This document shows, in pieces, positions 1-5,541 of a stretch of DNA of 6,085 bases. Both the position numbers and the translations under genes were made by a program. How positions within the stretch are numbered: the stretch's first letter is position 1; each line of letters starts with the position of its first letter. The DNA comes from Dehalococcoidia bacterium (lineage in GTDB: Bacteria > Chloroflexota > Dehalococcoidia > UBA2979), in NCBI GenBank assembly GCA_018700215.1, contig JABIST010000279.1, positions 1 to 6,085 of the forward strand, read 5' to 3'. The notes beneath the pieces were generated by a model. The model was not told the origin of the DNA and searched no databases. It was given only the letters and a program-made list of their open reading frames with translations.

Positions 1-2
1 AG

Positions 3-1193
3 CTCAGCGCGACGGCGACGGCGACGGCGGCGACGCTGGCGGTGTTACCGGTGCAGGTTGCGGCGTTCGAGCGGGTGTCGCTGATTGCGATTCCGGCGAA
101 TGTGGTGGTGGCGCCGCTTTACGAGGGCAGCGTGCTGGTTGCGGCGGTGGCGACGTTTGTGGGGACGGTGGAGCCGCTGGCGGTGGTGTTGCGGCCGGTG
201 CTGGCGATTGTGCCGGCCGCGTTCATCTGGGTGGTGCGTGTCTTTGCGGCGGTTCCAGCGGCGGAGTTCCCGGTAACGGCGCCGCTACTGGTGGGGGCGG
301 GGTGGTACGTGGGGCTTGGGGTGATTGTCTGGTGGCTCGACCGTCGTCCGGGACCGCCGCAGGTGCTGGAACACGGTGCTCGTTCCGGGCTTGGCTGGTC
401 GGTGGGGCTGGCGACGGTGGCGATCGGGCTGTGGCTGCTTGTGCTGCAATCGCCGGATGATCGGGCGCGGGTGACGGTGCTGGATGTTGGGCAGGGGCTT
501 GCGGTGCTGGTGGAGGACCGCGGGCAGGCGGTGCTGATTGATACGGGGCCACCGGACGGAGTGGTGGTGTCGGCGCTGCCGGGGCGGATTGGGCGGCTCG
601 ACGCAATCGTGCTGACTCATAGCGACTCGGACCACGCTGGTGGGCTTGGTGCGCTGATCGACCGGGTTGAGGTGGGGGCGGTGCTTGCGAGCGAGCGGAC
701 GCGGGGTGAACTGGAGCGGGAGACTGGCGTGCCGTTGGTGGGTTCGTCGTTCGACATTGGCGACGAGATTGGGCTGGGGGAGCGGACGACGATTGAGGTG
801 CTGTCGCCGCCGCTGGCGACGGCTGGTCGGGGGCATGAGTCGGACAACGATGGGTCGCTGGTGTTGCTGGTGACGATCGGCGACCGACGCATCCTCGTGA
901 CCGCCGACATCGAGGAGCGGGCGGAGCAGTGGCTGGTGGAGAGTGGGCAGGAGCTGGGGGCGGATGTGCTGCTGGTGCCACACCACGGTTCGAAGTCGTC
1001 CTCGACTCAGGAGTTTGTTGCGGCGGTGGATCCGGTGGTGGGCGTGATCTCGGTGGGTGGGAACGCATACGGGCATCCGTCGGCGGAGGTGTTGGCGCGG
1101 TACTCGGAGGTGTCGCTGTATCGGACGGATGTGGACGGGAGTGTGGTGGTGACGAGTGATGGGGAGCGGTTGTGGGTGCGGGGGGAGCGGTGA
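3..1193 (+). CDS. comEC: ComEC/Rec2-type DNA internalization protein, C-terminal part (5' end outside window)
   Basis: ComEC is the inner-membrane channel that carries single-stranded DNA into the cytoplasm during natural transformation; its C-terminal metallo-beta-lactamase-fold domain is thought to act on the DNA strands. The frame is open to the left edge, so about 396 residues are seen and the N-terminal half is missing; the GTG at 42 is internal. The first ~135 residues hold hydrophobic segments typical of the end of the competence domain (TLAVLPVQVAAFERVSLIAI, followed by PAN). The MBL-fold domain follows: TVLDVGQGLAVLV from about 474, the metal-binding type motif THSDSDHAGG at 615-644, VTADIEE at about 897-917, VPHHGSKSS at about 975-1001, and SVGGNAYGHPS at 1050-1082. 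The stop is TGA at 1191. Codons are strongly G-ending, like the crotonase gene. Known for the family: the gene is also kept in species not known to be transformable. The identification is firm; actual competence is not shown. Confidence 0.93.
   Translation, partial: LSATATATAATLAVLPVQVAAFERVSLIAIPANVVVAPLYEGSVLVAAVATFVGTVEPLAVVLRPVLAIVPAAFIWVVRVFAAVPAAEFPVTAPLLVGAGWYVGLGVIVWWLDRRPGPPQVLEHGARSGLGWSVGLATVAIGLWLLVLQSPDDRARVTVLDVGQGLAVLVEDRGQAVLIDTGPPDGVVVSALPGRIGRLDAIVLTHSDSDHAGGLGALIDRVEVGAVLASERTRGELERETGVPLVGSSFDIGDEIGLGERTTIEVLSPPLATAGRGHESDNDGSLVLLVTIGDRRILVTADIEERAEQWLVESGQELGADVLLVPHHGSKSSSTQEFVAAVDPVVGVISVGGNAYGHPSAEVLARYSEVSLYRTDVDGSVVVTSDGERLWVRGER
1051..1066 (+). repeat. 16-bp direct repeat, copy 1 (inside comEC)
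   Basis: CGGTGGGTGGGAACGC occurs here within the comEC codons for SVGGNA, and again exactly at 2013-2028 just after the antitoxin gene. The two copies flank the toxin-antitoxin module and are read in the same frame. Exact identity is directly visible; a role as a recombination junction is inference. Confidence 0.7.
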
Positions 1194-1242
1194 GGGGTTA
1201 ACGAACACATAAATGTTGTCAGTGCTGTTGGCGAAGGAGCAC

Positions 1243-1262
1243 ATACTTGTTACCGTTAGTAT
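1243..1262. promoter_or_regulatory. candidate operator upstream of the toxin-antitoxin genes
   Basis: A 20-bp dyad, ATACT-N10-AGTAT, lies 42 bases upstream of the toxin start, in the most AT-rich stretch of this part of the window (about 1200-1270). Spaced half-sites of this kind suit a dimeric HTH repressor, and antitoxins of this class usually bind their own promoter. A TATATC at 1260-1265 could serve as a -10 box, but I see no convincing -35 at the right distance. A TTGTCA at 1216-1221 has only a CATACT at 1242-1247 as partner, with a long 20-base spacer. Functional assignment is inference. Confidence 0.3.
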
Positions 1263-1304
1263 ATCGAGAAACTCCTCGCCCAGCACAGAAGGGCGCGGAG
1301 AAAT

Positions 1305-1637
1305 ATGGAAGTTAGGTTCTATTCTGACAGCCGGGGCGAGGAGCCTGTCTCTGAGTATCTCCGCAAGATCCACCGCACGGGTGATCGCAGCGCGGTAGCA
1401 ACGGCGGAGCGGTACATAGACCTGCTGGAGACCCACGGGCCGAACCTAGGGATGCCAATCGACCGGCTCCTCAACTCGGCCGCAGGGCTCTACGAGCTTC
1501 GAGCCGGCAATCACCGGATCGCTTATGGAGAAGTGGACGGGGTCATCTACCTCGTCAACGCGTGGCGCAAACAGAGTCGGAAGGCCCCGACACGTGAATT
1601 GGAGCGGGCGCGGAAGCGGTTGGACGAACTCCGCTGA
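1305..1637 (+). CDS. RelE/HigB-like toxin, phage Gp49-like family (PF05973 type)
   Basis: The 110-residue protein is the size and pattern of RelE-superfamily mRNA interferases of the Gp49/HigB group, which cut mRNA in or near the ribosome when their antitoxin is lost. Visible family signature: a basic beta-strand start (MEVRFYSD), a central GLYELRAGNHRIAY at residues 61-74 where the core strands carry conserved Arg and Tyr, and an end strand YLVNAWRKQSRKAP (82-95) followed by the basic helix RELERARKRLDELR. The ATG at 1305 is chosen because GGAG at 1297-1300 lies 4 bases upstream. The gene is followed after 36 bases by an XRE-type antitoxin; toxin-first order is typical of higBA-like modules. 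Codon use is more balanced than in comEC, with less G at third positions, which suggests a separate origin. The family call is strong; toxicity and target site are inferred from the family. Confidence 0.88.
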   Translation: MEVRFYSDSRGEEPVSEYLRKIHRTGDRSAVATAERYIDLLETHGPNLGMPIDRLLNSAAGLYELRAGNHRIAYGEVDGVIYLVNAWRKQSRKAPTRELERARKRLDELR

Positions 1638-1657
1638 TGCCAGACGACACCCACTTG

Positions 1658-1665
1658 AGGAGGAG
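1658..1665 (+). promoter_or_regulatory. strong ribosome-binding site of the antitoxin
   Basis: AGGAGGAG lies 8 bases before the ATG at 1674 and fixes that start. It is much stronger than the GGAG in front of the toxin, which would fit the need to make antitoxin in excess of toxin from a shared transcript. Confidence 0.75.
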
Positions 1666-1673
1666 CAGTAGCA

Positions 1674-1976
1674 ATGGGACGGCGAGCAAAGGAACTGTTT
1701 GAAGAGCTGAGGGAAGAAGATCCTCTGCTGCAGGAGGAGTACGACAGGCTGGAGCCTCGGTTCCAAGTGATCAACGCACTTGTCCGCGCCAGGAAGGCAC
1801 GGAATCTCAGCCAGCGAGAGCTAGCCGAGCAGCTGGGCGTGTCCAAGACCGTTATCAACCGCCTTGAGTCAGGCCAGCACAGCCCGCGACTCGAGACGGT
1901 GTACGACGTTGCCAAAGCCCTCGGTCTACGTCTCGATGTCCGACTTGTGAGGGAGCGCAAACCAGCAGGCACATAG
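1674..1976 (+). CDS. XRE-family HTH antitoxin (HigA-like)
   Basis: The 100-residue DNA-binding protein is the likely antitoxin of the preceding toxin and autorepressor of the operon. A charged helical N-terminal part (ELFEELREEDPLLQEEYDRL, about residues 7-26) precedes a helix-turn-helix of the XRE/Cro type at about residues 34-85. Within this, LSQRELAEQLGVSKTVINRL (45-64) is a textbook pair of HTH helices, and SGQHSPRLETVYDVAKALGL forms the rest of the fold. The N-terminal extension before the HTH is common in antitoxins paired with Gp49-like toxins and may contact the toxin. The gene shares an operon with the toxin (36-base gap) and no promoter is evident between them. The stop at 1974 is followed almost at once by a comEC-like remnant. 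Regulation by binding the upstream dyad at 1243-1262 is inferred. Confidence 0.9.
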   Translation: MGRRAKELFEELREEDPLLQEEYDRLEPRFQVINALVRARKARNLSQRELAEQLGVSKTVINRLESGQHSPRLETVYDVAKALGLRLDVRLVRERKPAGT

Positions 1977-1993
1977 TTGGTTCCGCTCCATTG

Positions 1994-2006
1994 CCGCCAG
2001 TGGCGG
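1994..2006. terminator. hairpin after the antitoxin gene, possible weak terminator
   Basis: CCGCC-AGT-GGCGG forms a perfect 5-bp GC stem with a 3-base loop, extendable by G-U pairs to 1990-2010, and starts 17 bases after the antitoxin stop. No T-run follows, so an intrinsic terminator is doubtful. The hairpin lies inside the comEC-like remnant and may simply be part of it. Confidence 0.25.
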
Positions 2007-2012
2007 TGGTTC

Positions 2013-2028
2013 CGGTGGGTGGGAACGC
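2013..2028 (+). repeat. 16-bp direct repeat, copy 2 (after the antitoxin)
   Basis: This is identical to 1051-1066 in comEC and in the same reading phase (VGGNA). The two copies are 962 bases apart and enclose the comEC end plus the whole toxin-antitoxin module. Confidence 0.7.
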
Positions 2029-2127
2029 GTGGGGATCACCGAGCGGGGTCGGTTGGACTGACGGTCGGGGATTCGTCGGTGGGCGACGAGGCGGTCTCGG
2101 CGACAGAGTTCCGGTGACGACACCGGG

Positions 2128-2158
2128 CTGACAGAGTCCTGGACAGTCAAGTTAGAAT
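2128..2158 (+). promoter_or_regulatory. candidate sigma70-type promoter of the esterase gene
   Basis: TAGAAT at 2153-2158 matches the -10 consensus at five of six bases, and CTGACA at 2128-2133 matches the -35 at five of six. The spacer is 19 bases, longer than the ideal 17. Transcription would start near 2165, giving a short leader. A small dyad, GTCC-T-GGAC (2136-2144), sits between the two boxes and could be an operator, though this is speculative. Confidence 0.45.
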
Positions 2159-2179
2159 AGAGCGAGTCTGGGAGCTCCT

Positions 2180-2209
2180 ATGAAGAACGAGCTTGGATGC
2201 ACCGGGTGA
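2180..2209 (+). CDS. possible nine-codon leader peptide ahead of the esterase
   Basis: ATG at 2180 is preceded at 5 bases by GGGAG (2170-2174), the best ribosome-binding site in this leader, and encodes MKNELGCTG before TGA at 2207. It overlaps the esterase ATG at 2197 in another frame. The esterase start has no good site of its own, so translation could be coupled through this mini-ORF. Short leader peptides control several macrolide-resistance genes (erm leaders are the established case), but nothing here shows a stalling motif or alternative hairpins. A chance mini-ORF is quite possible. Confidence 0.25.
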   Translation: MKNELGCTG

Positions 2210-3684
2210 AATGGTCGCGGCGACTTCGCCTCCCAGGGATGGGCGCAGACGATACCGCTGAATTGGACGAGGCGATCGACTGGCTCCGGAGCCGGGCGCA
2301 CGAGGTCTCCGCGGCGGAGCTGAGCGCCGATGATTTCGCCGACCTTGAGTGGCTACGAGGTGCGGTCGGAGATGCGCGGCTCGTTGCACTGGGGGAAGCG
2401 ACCCACGGCACGCACGAGTTCTTCGCCATGAAGCTGAGGCTGTTGCAGTTCATGGTGACGGAGCTGGGGTTTTCGGCCTTCGCGATCGAGGCGAGCTGGG
2501 CTGAGGCGAACCTGGTCAACCAATTCGTTCATACGGGTCAGGGTGATGCGCATGCCCTTCTGAAAGGAATGGGGTTTTGGACGTGGGACACTCAAGAGGT
2601 CCTTGACCTCATTCTGTGGATTCGAGAACACAACAAAGATGCCCCTCCAGAGCAGGCAGTGAGCTTCTTCGGCTTCGATATGCAGATTCCCAGCATGGCC
2701 GTTGAAAACGTTCTCGAGTTTCTTGGTCGGGTCGACCCGCCAGCAAGGACGACCGCCGAGCTGCGCTATGCCAAGCTTCAGGAGTATCTGGTTCGTCCGG
2801 CCACGCTGCCGGACGATCGGGAGACGCGCCGCAAGCTCGTGCTTGACGCCCCCCGGTACGAACGCCTGCCACGTCGCGTACGGAGGCGCGTGAGGCAGGG
2901 GCTGCAGAGAGTCCACGGGGACTTGGAGCGAAATCGCGAGCGGTACGTGCTGGGCAGCTCCCAAGCCGATTTCGAATTCGCGCTCCGGAGTGCCCGTATC
3001 GTCGTGCAGGCAGAGAGGCTTGTCACCCCTCCGTCCCCAGGGCGCATCAAGCAACTGTGGCTCCGAGCTGGGAACTTAGGTCGGAGTTTGTTGAGGCGCG
3101 AATGGCGGCTCCCGGAGTGGGGTGGTCGCGACGAGGCGATGGCTGAGAACGTTGCGTGGCTGCTTGAACGGGCAGGGCCGACTGCCAGGATGGTGCTCTG
3201 GGCGCATGACCTGCACGTGATGACGATCCCCGGGTCGATGGGTGCAGACTTGCGGAACAGATTCCATGAAGAGCTGCTGGTCTGCGCCTTCGCCTTCCAT
3301 CACGGCCAATTCAGGGCTTGTGAGATCGGGCAGCAACCAGAGAAGATCGGCCCACCGATCCCGCACCTGGCGCCCGAGCCGCCCGAGGATTCGTACGAGG
3401 CCGCGCTGCACGGGCTCGGCATACCGAGGTTCATCGTTGACTTCCGCGACCAGAGCGGCGCGGTTCCCGGGTGGCTCCGGGGCCCTCGGCTCTTCAGAAC
3501 GGTTGGGTCGGGCTACAGCGAGGCACTCGCGCCATCTTTTTTCATGCCAATGAGGCTCCCGCGCCAGTCGGACATGCTCGTCTACTTCGACGAAAGCACG
3601 CCCTCGCAGTACCTGGGTACCGCTGGTGTGGAATCGACCGAAGCAGCAGTCAAGTCCAGCGGGGCCGGGGAGGTTCGAGCATGA
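2197..3684 (+). CDS. erythromycin esterase family protein (PF05139 type)
   Basis: This 495-residue protein belongs to the family of EreA/EreB, cytoplasmic enzymes that open the macrolide lactone ring; many members have other or unknown substrates. Family blocks in order: LVALGEATHGTHEFF (62-76), with E67 and H70 matching the catalytic Glu/His of EreB; LGFSAFAIEASW (90-101); GFWTWDTQEV (126-135); FFGFDMQ (157-163); a long Arg-rich helical middle (about 180-300); VLWAHDLHV (333-341), with H337 and H340 matching the second conserved His pair; MGADLRNRF (348-356); and a C-terminal FDESTPSQYLG block. All key residues visible to me are intact, so the enzyme is probably active. Start: ATG 2197 lacks a good ribosome-binding site; the in-frame ATG at 2239 (M15) would give an N-terminus closer to family length. 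Base composition lacks the + strand G excess of comEC. The family is sure; macrolide as substrate is only possible. Confidence 0.9.
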   Translation: MHRVKWSRRLRLPGMGADDTAELDEAIDWLRSRAHEVSAAELSADDFADLEWLRGAVGDARLVALGEATHGTHEFFAMKLRLLQFMVTELGFSAFAIEASWAEANLVNQFVHTGQGDAHALLKGMGFWTWDTQEVLDLILWIREHNKDAPPEQAVSFFGFDMQIPSMAVENVLEFLGRVDPPARTTAELRYAKLQEYLVRPATLPDDRETRRKLVLDAPRYERLPRRVRRRVRQGLQRVHGDLERNRERYVLGSSQADFEFALRSARIVVQAERLVTPPSPGRIKQLWLRAGNLGRSLLRREWRLPEWGGRDEAMAENVAWLLERAGPTARMVLWAHDLHVMTIPGSMGADLRNRFHEELLVCAFAFHHGQFRACEIGQQPEKIGPPIPHLAPEPPEDSYEAALHGLGIPRFIVDFRDQSGAVPGWLRGPRLFRTVGSGYSEALAPSFFMPMRLPRQSDMLVYFDESTPSQYLGTAGVESTEAAVKSSGAGEVRA

Positions 3685-3731
3685 GAATCGACGGCATCCC
3701 GTCGACCCGTTGGTGGCGGTGGGCGCGGTAG
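3681..3731 (+). CDS. possible 16-residue Trp/Arg-rich mini-ORF
   Basis: An ATG at 3681 overlaps the esterase stop (ATGA), with GGGGAGG at 3667-3673 placed 7 bases upstream, and encodes MRIDGIPSTRWWRWAR. The combination of good ribosome-binding site, stop/start overlap and a cationic Trp-rich end is unusual. However, the WWRW run comes from the TGG-rich local sequence, and the ORF also covers a terminator-like hairpin (3688-3705). Probably not a gene. Confidence 0.15.
   Translation: MRIDGIPSTRWWRWAR
3688..3705. terminator. perfect 7-bp hairpin between convergent genes
   Basis: TCGACGG-CATC-CCGTCGA is a perfect 7-bp stem with a 4-base loop, beginning 3 bases after the esterase stop codon. It lies between the convergent esterase and protease genes and could end or protect transcripts from either side. 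No T-run follows on either strand, so it is not a classical intrinsic terminator. Confidence 0.4.
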
Positions 3732-3797
3732 GGGGCGGGTACGGGTTGAGCGTCACCGTTCGTGGTCGGGCAGAGCGAAGCTATCTGCGTTGAGTCG

Positions 3798-4499
3798 TCA
3801 GGCTCGATCCGTGACTAGCTTTAGGAATACCAGCGCGTTGAGGCCCGCATGCGGCAGAATCGCGGCCCAGATCGAGCCGGTTCGGTCGTATGCCCAGGCG
3901 ACTGCAATCCCCGTCAACGTCAGAGGAAGCAGGGTCTCGGCGCTGAGGTGGAAGGACGCAAACACTAATCCGCTGAGTAGTGCGGCGGGGGGGAGGGGCC
4001 ATCGCTGGCGGAGGCCGCGGAACAGCAGCCCGCGGAAGGTGATCTCTTCCACCACCGGCGCGATTACCACCATGCCGACGCCGAGCATGAGGACCGCGGG
4101 GATGAACAACAGCCGAAACCGACCCGACCCGATCGAAGCCAACGAAAGCAGCCCGATGAATATCGGTCCTGAGAGCATCGCGACGAGCCACGCCACGAAG
4201 GCGGGCCACAGGATTGGGTGACGGTTGAACCCCAGGTCGCCCAGAGTCATGCCGCGCCGACGCGCCATCCAGAGCACGCCATAGCCAGTGAGCACGGTCG
4301 GGAAAAAGCGGTAGATCTCCGCCCTGAATCCCAAACCTCGGTCCGACCAGACTCCGGTCGCGAACAGTAGCGCCTGGATGGCGATCAACGATGAGAGGAT
4401 CACAAGACCGAGAGCAAGATCCCTGCCGCGCCAGGCCGGGACGCTTTTCTCGCTGGAGGCCGCCAGCGCTACTCCGCCTGCTGTTGGATCCTGCGTCAT
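3798..4499 (-). CDS. CPBP family intramembrane metalloprotease (CAAX/Abi type)
   Basis: The 233-residue membrane protein belongs to the Abi/CAAX-like protease family (PF02517). All three signature motifs are present: EEITFR at residues 151-156 (EExxxR, with E151, E152 and R156), FASFH at 180-184 (FxxxH) and HAGLN at 217-221 (HxxxN). These supply the Glu/His/Asn active site buried in the membrane. Hydrophobic stretches at about 28-49, 63-79, 98-120, 130-148, 171-186, 190-203 and 208-227 suggest six to eight transmembrane helices. The N-terminus is polar and short. Start: ATG at 4499, with GGGAG (complement of 4507-4511) 7 bases upstream. Bacterial members work in bacteriocin maturation or immunity, membrane-protein processing or stress response; none of these can be chosen from this sequence. 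It is convergent with the esterase and divergent from the crotonase. The other-frame ORFs here are shadows. Confidence 0.93.
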   Translation of the reverse strand: MTQDPTAGGVALAASSEKSVPAWRGRDLALGLVILSSLIAIQALLFATGVWSDRGLGFRAEIYRFFPTVLTGYGVLWMARRRGMTLGDLGFNRHPILWPAFVAWLVAMLSGPIFIGLLSLASIGSGRFRLLFIPAVLMLGVGMVVIAPVVEEITFRGLLFRGLRQRWPLPPAALLSGLVFASFHLSAETLLPLTLTGIAVAWAYDRTGSIWAAILPHAGLNALVFLKLVTDRA

Positions 4500-4576
4500 C
4501 CGACAGCTCCCGAGTCACCAGCTCCGTCGAGGTGTGAGAAATCGACCCCGGGGCATCAGATCAGGATGGTAACGCG

Positions 4577-4714
4577 ATGCCTGTGGCACCGGTCGATCGG
4601 GTGGTGAAGCGGGGTTCGTCGTGGGGACTAGTAGCGGTGGGCTACGTCATCTACGGTTTGGGCCGGCGGCTGATGCTACGAGTGACGCGATGTCGCGGTT
4701 CGAGGAGGTTTTGA
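4577..4714 (+). CDS. possible 45-residue single-pass membrane protein upstream of the crotonase
   Basis: An ATG at 4577, with AGGA at 4563-4566 ten bases upstream, opens a 45-codon frame that ends in a TGATG overlap with the crotonase start at 4714. Such overlaps usually mean translational coupling. The predicted peptide has a charged start (PVDRVVKR), a Gly-rich hydrophobic stretch WGLVAVGYVIYGLG (about residues 16-29) and then several arginines (RRLMLRVTRCRGSRR), as in a small membrane anchor with a positive cytoplasmic end. Third-position GC is about 69 percent by my count (31 of 45 codons), compatible with coding. I recognise no family. The alternative is untranslated leader sequence of the crotonase gene. 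Confidence 0.4.
   Translation: MPVAPVDRVVKRGSSWGLVAVGYVIYGLGRRLMLRVTRCRGSRRF
4702..4708 (+). promoter_or_regulatory. ribosome-binding site fixing the crotonase start
   Basis: GAGGAGG lies 5 bases before the ATG at 4714. It decides against the longer in-frame starts upstream (for example the GTG at 4621), whose extra residues do not look like any crotonase N-terminus. Confidence 0.8.
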
Positions 4715-5532
4715 TGTCTGACCCGGTGGTGACGTATGAGCTGGATGGCGATGTGGCGCTGGTTGGTTTGAATCGCGATGAGTTTCGGAATGCGATCAAC
4801 GCGGAGGTGCTGGACCAGCTTTACGACCACGCGCTGCGTGCGAACGAGGAGGCGCGGGCAGCGGTGCTGTTCAGCCATGGGGAGAAGCACTTTTCGGCGG
4901 GGTTGGATCTGGCGTGGGCGATGTCGCGGCGGAATGAGGCGGAGGGTGATCGTCCGCGTCGACGTCGCAGCAAGTGGCATGAGGCGCTGGACGTGGTATC
5001 GCGGTCCGAGATTCCGTGGGTGGCGGCGCTGAAGGGTGCGACGGTTGGCGGCGGCCTGGAGTTTGCTTGCGCGACGCATGTGCGGGTGGCGGACACGACG
5101 ACGTTCTTCGCGTTGCCGGAGGGGCAGCGAGGGATTTTTGTGGGTGGCGGCGGTTCGGTGAATATCCAGCGACACCTGGGTTATGCGCGGATGGCGGACT
5201 TGATGCTGACTGGCAGGGTGCTGAGCGCGGAGGAGGGTGAGCGAGCGAACCTGGTGCAGTACGTGGTGCCAGAGGGCACTTCGCTGGAGAAGGCGACGGA
5301 GCTGGCGCACAAGATGGCGACGAACGCGCCGCTGACGAACTGGGCGATTGTTTCGGCGCTGCCGCGGATTGGCGAGTGGTCGCACGACGACGGGTTGTTC
5401 ATGGAGAGCCTGATTGGCCCTTCGGTGCGAAGCGAGGCGGGCTCTCAGCGGCTGCAGAGCTTCCTGGAGGGGAACGCTGCTCCGCTGAAGGAGGGGACGG
5501 GCGGGACGGCTCACCCGGACTTCGAGGGCTGA
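4714..5532 (+). CDS. enoyl-CoA hydratase/isomerase family protein (crotonase)
   Basis: The 272-residue protein is a crotonase-fold acyl-CoA enzyme, as used in fatty-acid or other acyl-CoA breakdown in the cytoplasm. The N-terminal strands (VTYELDGDVALVGLNRDEFR, followed by NA) are typical. The oxyanion-hole segments are HFSAGLDL at residues 59-66 and ATVGGGLEFA at about 109-118. E116 and E136 (in FALPEG) are 20 residues apart and align with the two catalytic glutamates of rat enoyl-CoA hydratase (E144 and E164), so hydratase activity is plausible. A GIFVGGGGSVNIQRHLG block follows, then DLMLTGRVLSAEEGERANLV, the usual binding-site and hexamer region. An Arg-rich stretch (DRPRRRRSK) lies in the variable region after the first motif, where the family tolerates insertions. 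The physiological substrate cannot be told. The start is set by the ribosome-binding site at 4702-4708. Codon use is strongly G-ending, like comEC. Confidence 0.93.
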   Translation: MSDPVVTYELDGDVALVGLNRDEFRNAINAEVLDQLYDHALRANEEARAAVLFSHGEKHFSAGLDLAWAMSRRNEAEGDRPRRRRSKWHEALDVVSRSEIPWVAALKGATVGGGLEFACATHVRVADTTTFFALPEGQRGIFVGGGGSVNIQRHLGYARMADLMLTGRVLSAEEGERANLVQYVVPEGTSLEKATELAHKMATNAPLTNWAIVSALPRIGEWSHDDGLFMESLIGPSVRSEAGSQRLQSFLEGNAAPLKEGTGGTAHPDFEG

Positions 5533-5541
5533 TTTTTGGGG

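Larger units (their letters stand above)
1985..2131 (+). pseudogene. remnant resembling the comEC 3' end
   Basis: In one frame (codons starting at 1991) the translation LPPVAVVPVGGNAWGSPS aligns without gaps to DPVVGVISVGGNAYGHPS of the ComEC in this window (1029-1082): 11 of 18 residues are identical, and I/V, G/A and Y/W are conservative. The DNA includes an exact 16-bp match. After this the resemblance fades: DRVPVTTPG near 2102-2128 lies at nearly the spacing of ComEC's DGSVVVTSDG but matches only weakly, and the frame ends at TGA 2129. No start codon or ribosome-binding site is evident, and the stretch begins about 10 bases after the antitoxin stop. Composition is G-rich like comEC, not like the flanking genes. 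Best read as a diverged scrap of a comEC tail; chance similarity in G-rich DNA remains possible. Confidence 0.5.

Noticed and set aside
9..34. GACGGC-type short repeat at the left edge
   Set aside because: It encodes an Ala/Thr run in frame with the comEC membrane domain; low-complexity coding sequence, no sign of a separate repeat element.
1213..1398. 61-codon ORF covering the toxin-antitoxin leader and toxin start
   Set aside because: No ribosome-binding site, overlaps the toxin in another frame, and the sequence resembles no known protein.
223..1436. Long antisense ORFs (281 and 383 codons) opposite comEC
   Set aside because: Rich in Pro, Arg and His with no recognisable domain; they are the expected shadow of a G-ending-codon gene, and comEC motifs on the + strand are clear.
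3790..4221. 143-codon + strand ORF and a 245-codon - strand ORF (3781-4518) in the protease region
   Set aside because: Neither resembles a known fold; the frame at 3798-4499 has all three CPBP motifs.
4546..4553. CCCCGGGG palindrome between the divergent protease and crotonase genes
   Set aside because: Only 8 bp, does not extend and has no promoter boxes around it; expected by chance in GC-rich DNA.
4621..4713. Longer N-terminus for the crotonase (GTG at 4621)
   Set aside because: No ribosome-binding site for it, residues do not fit the family, and GAGGAGG at 4702-4708 points to the ATG at 4714.
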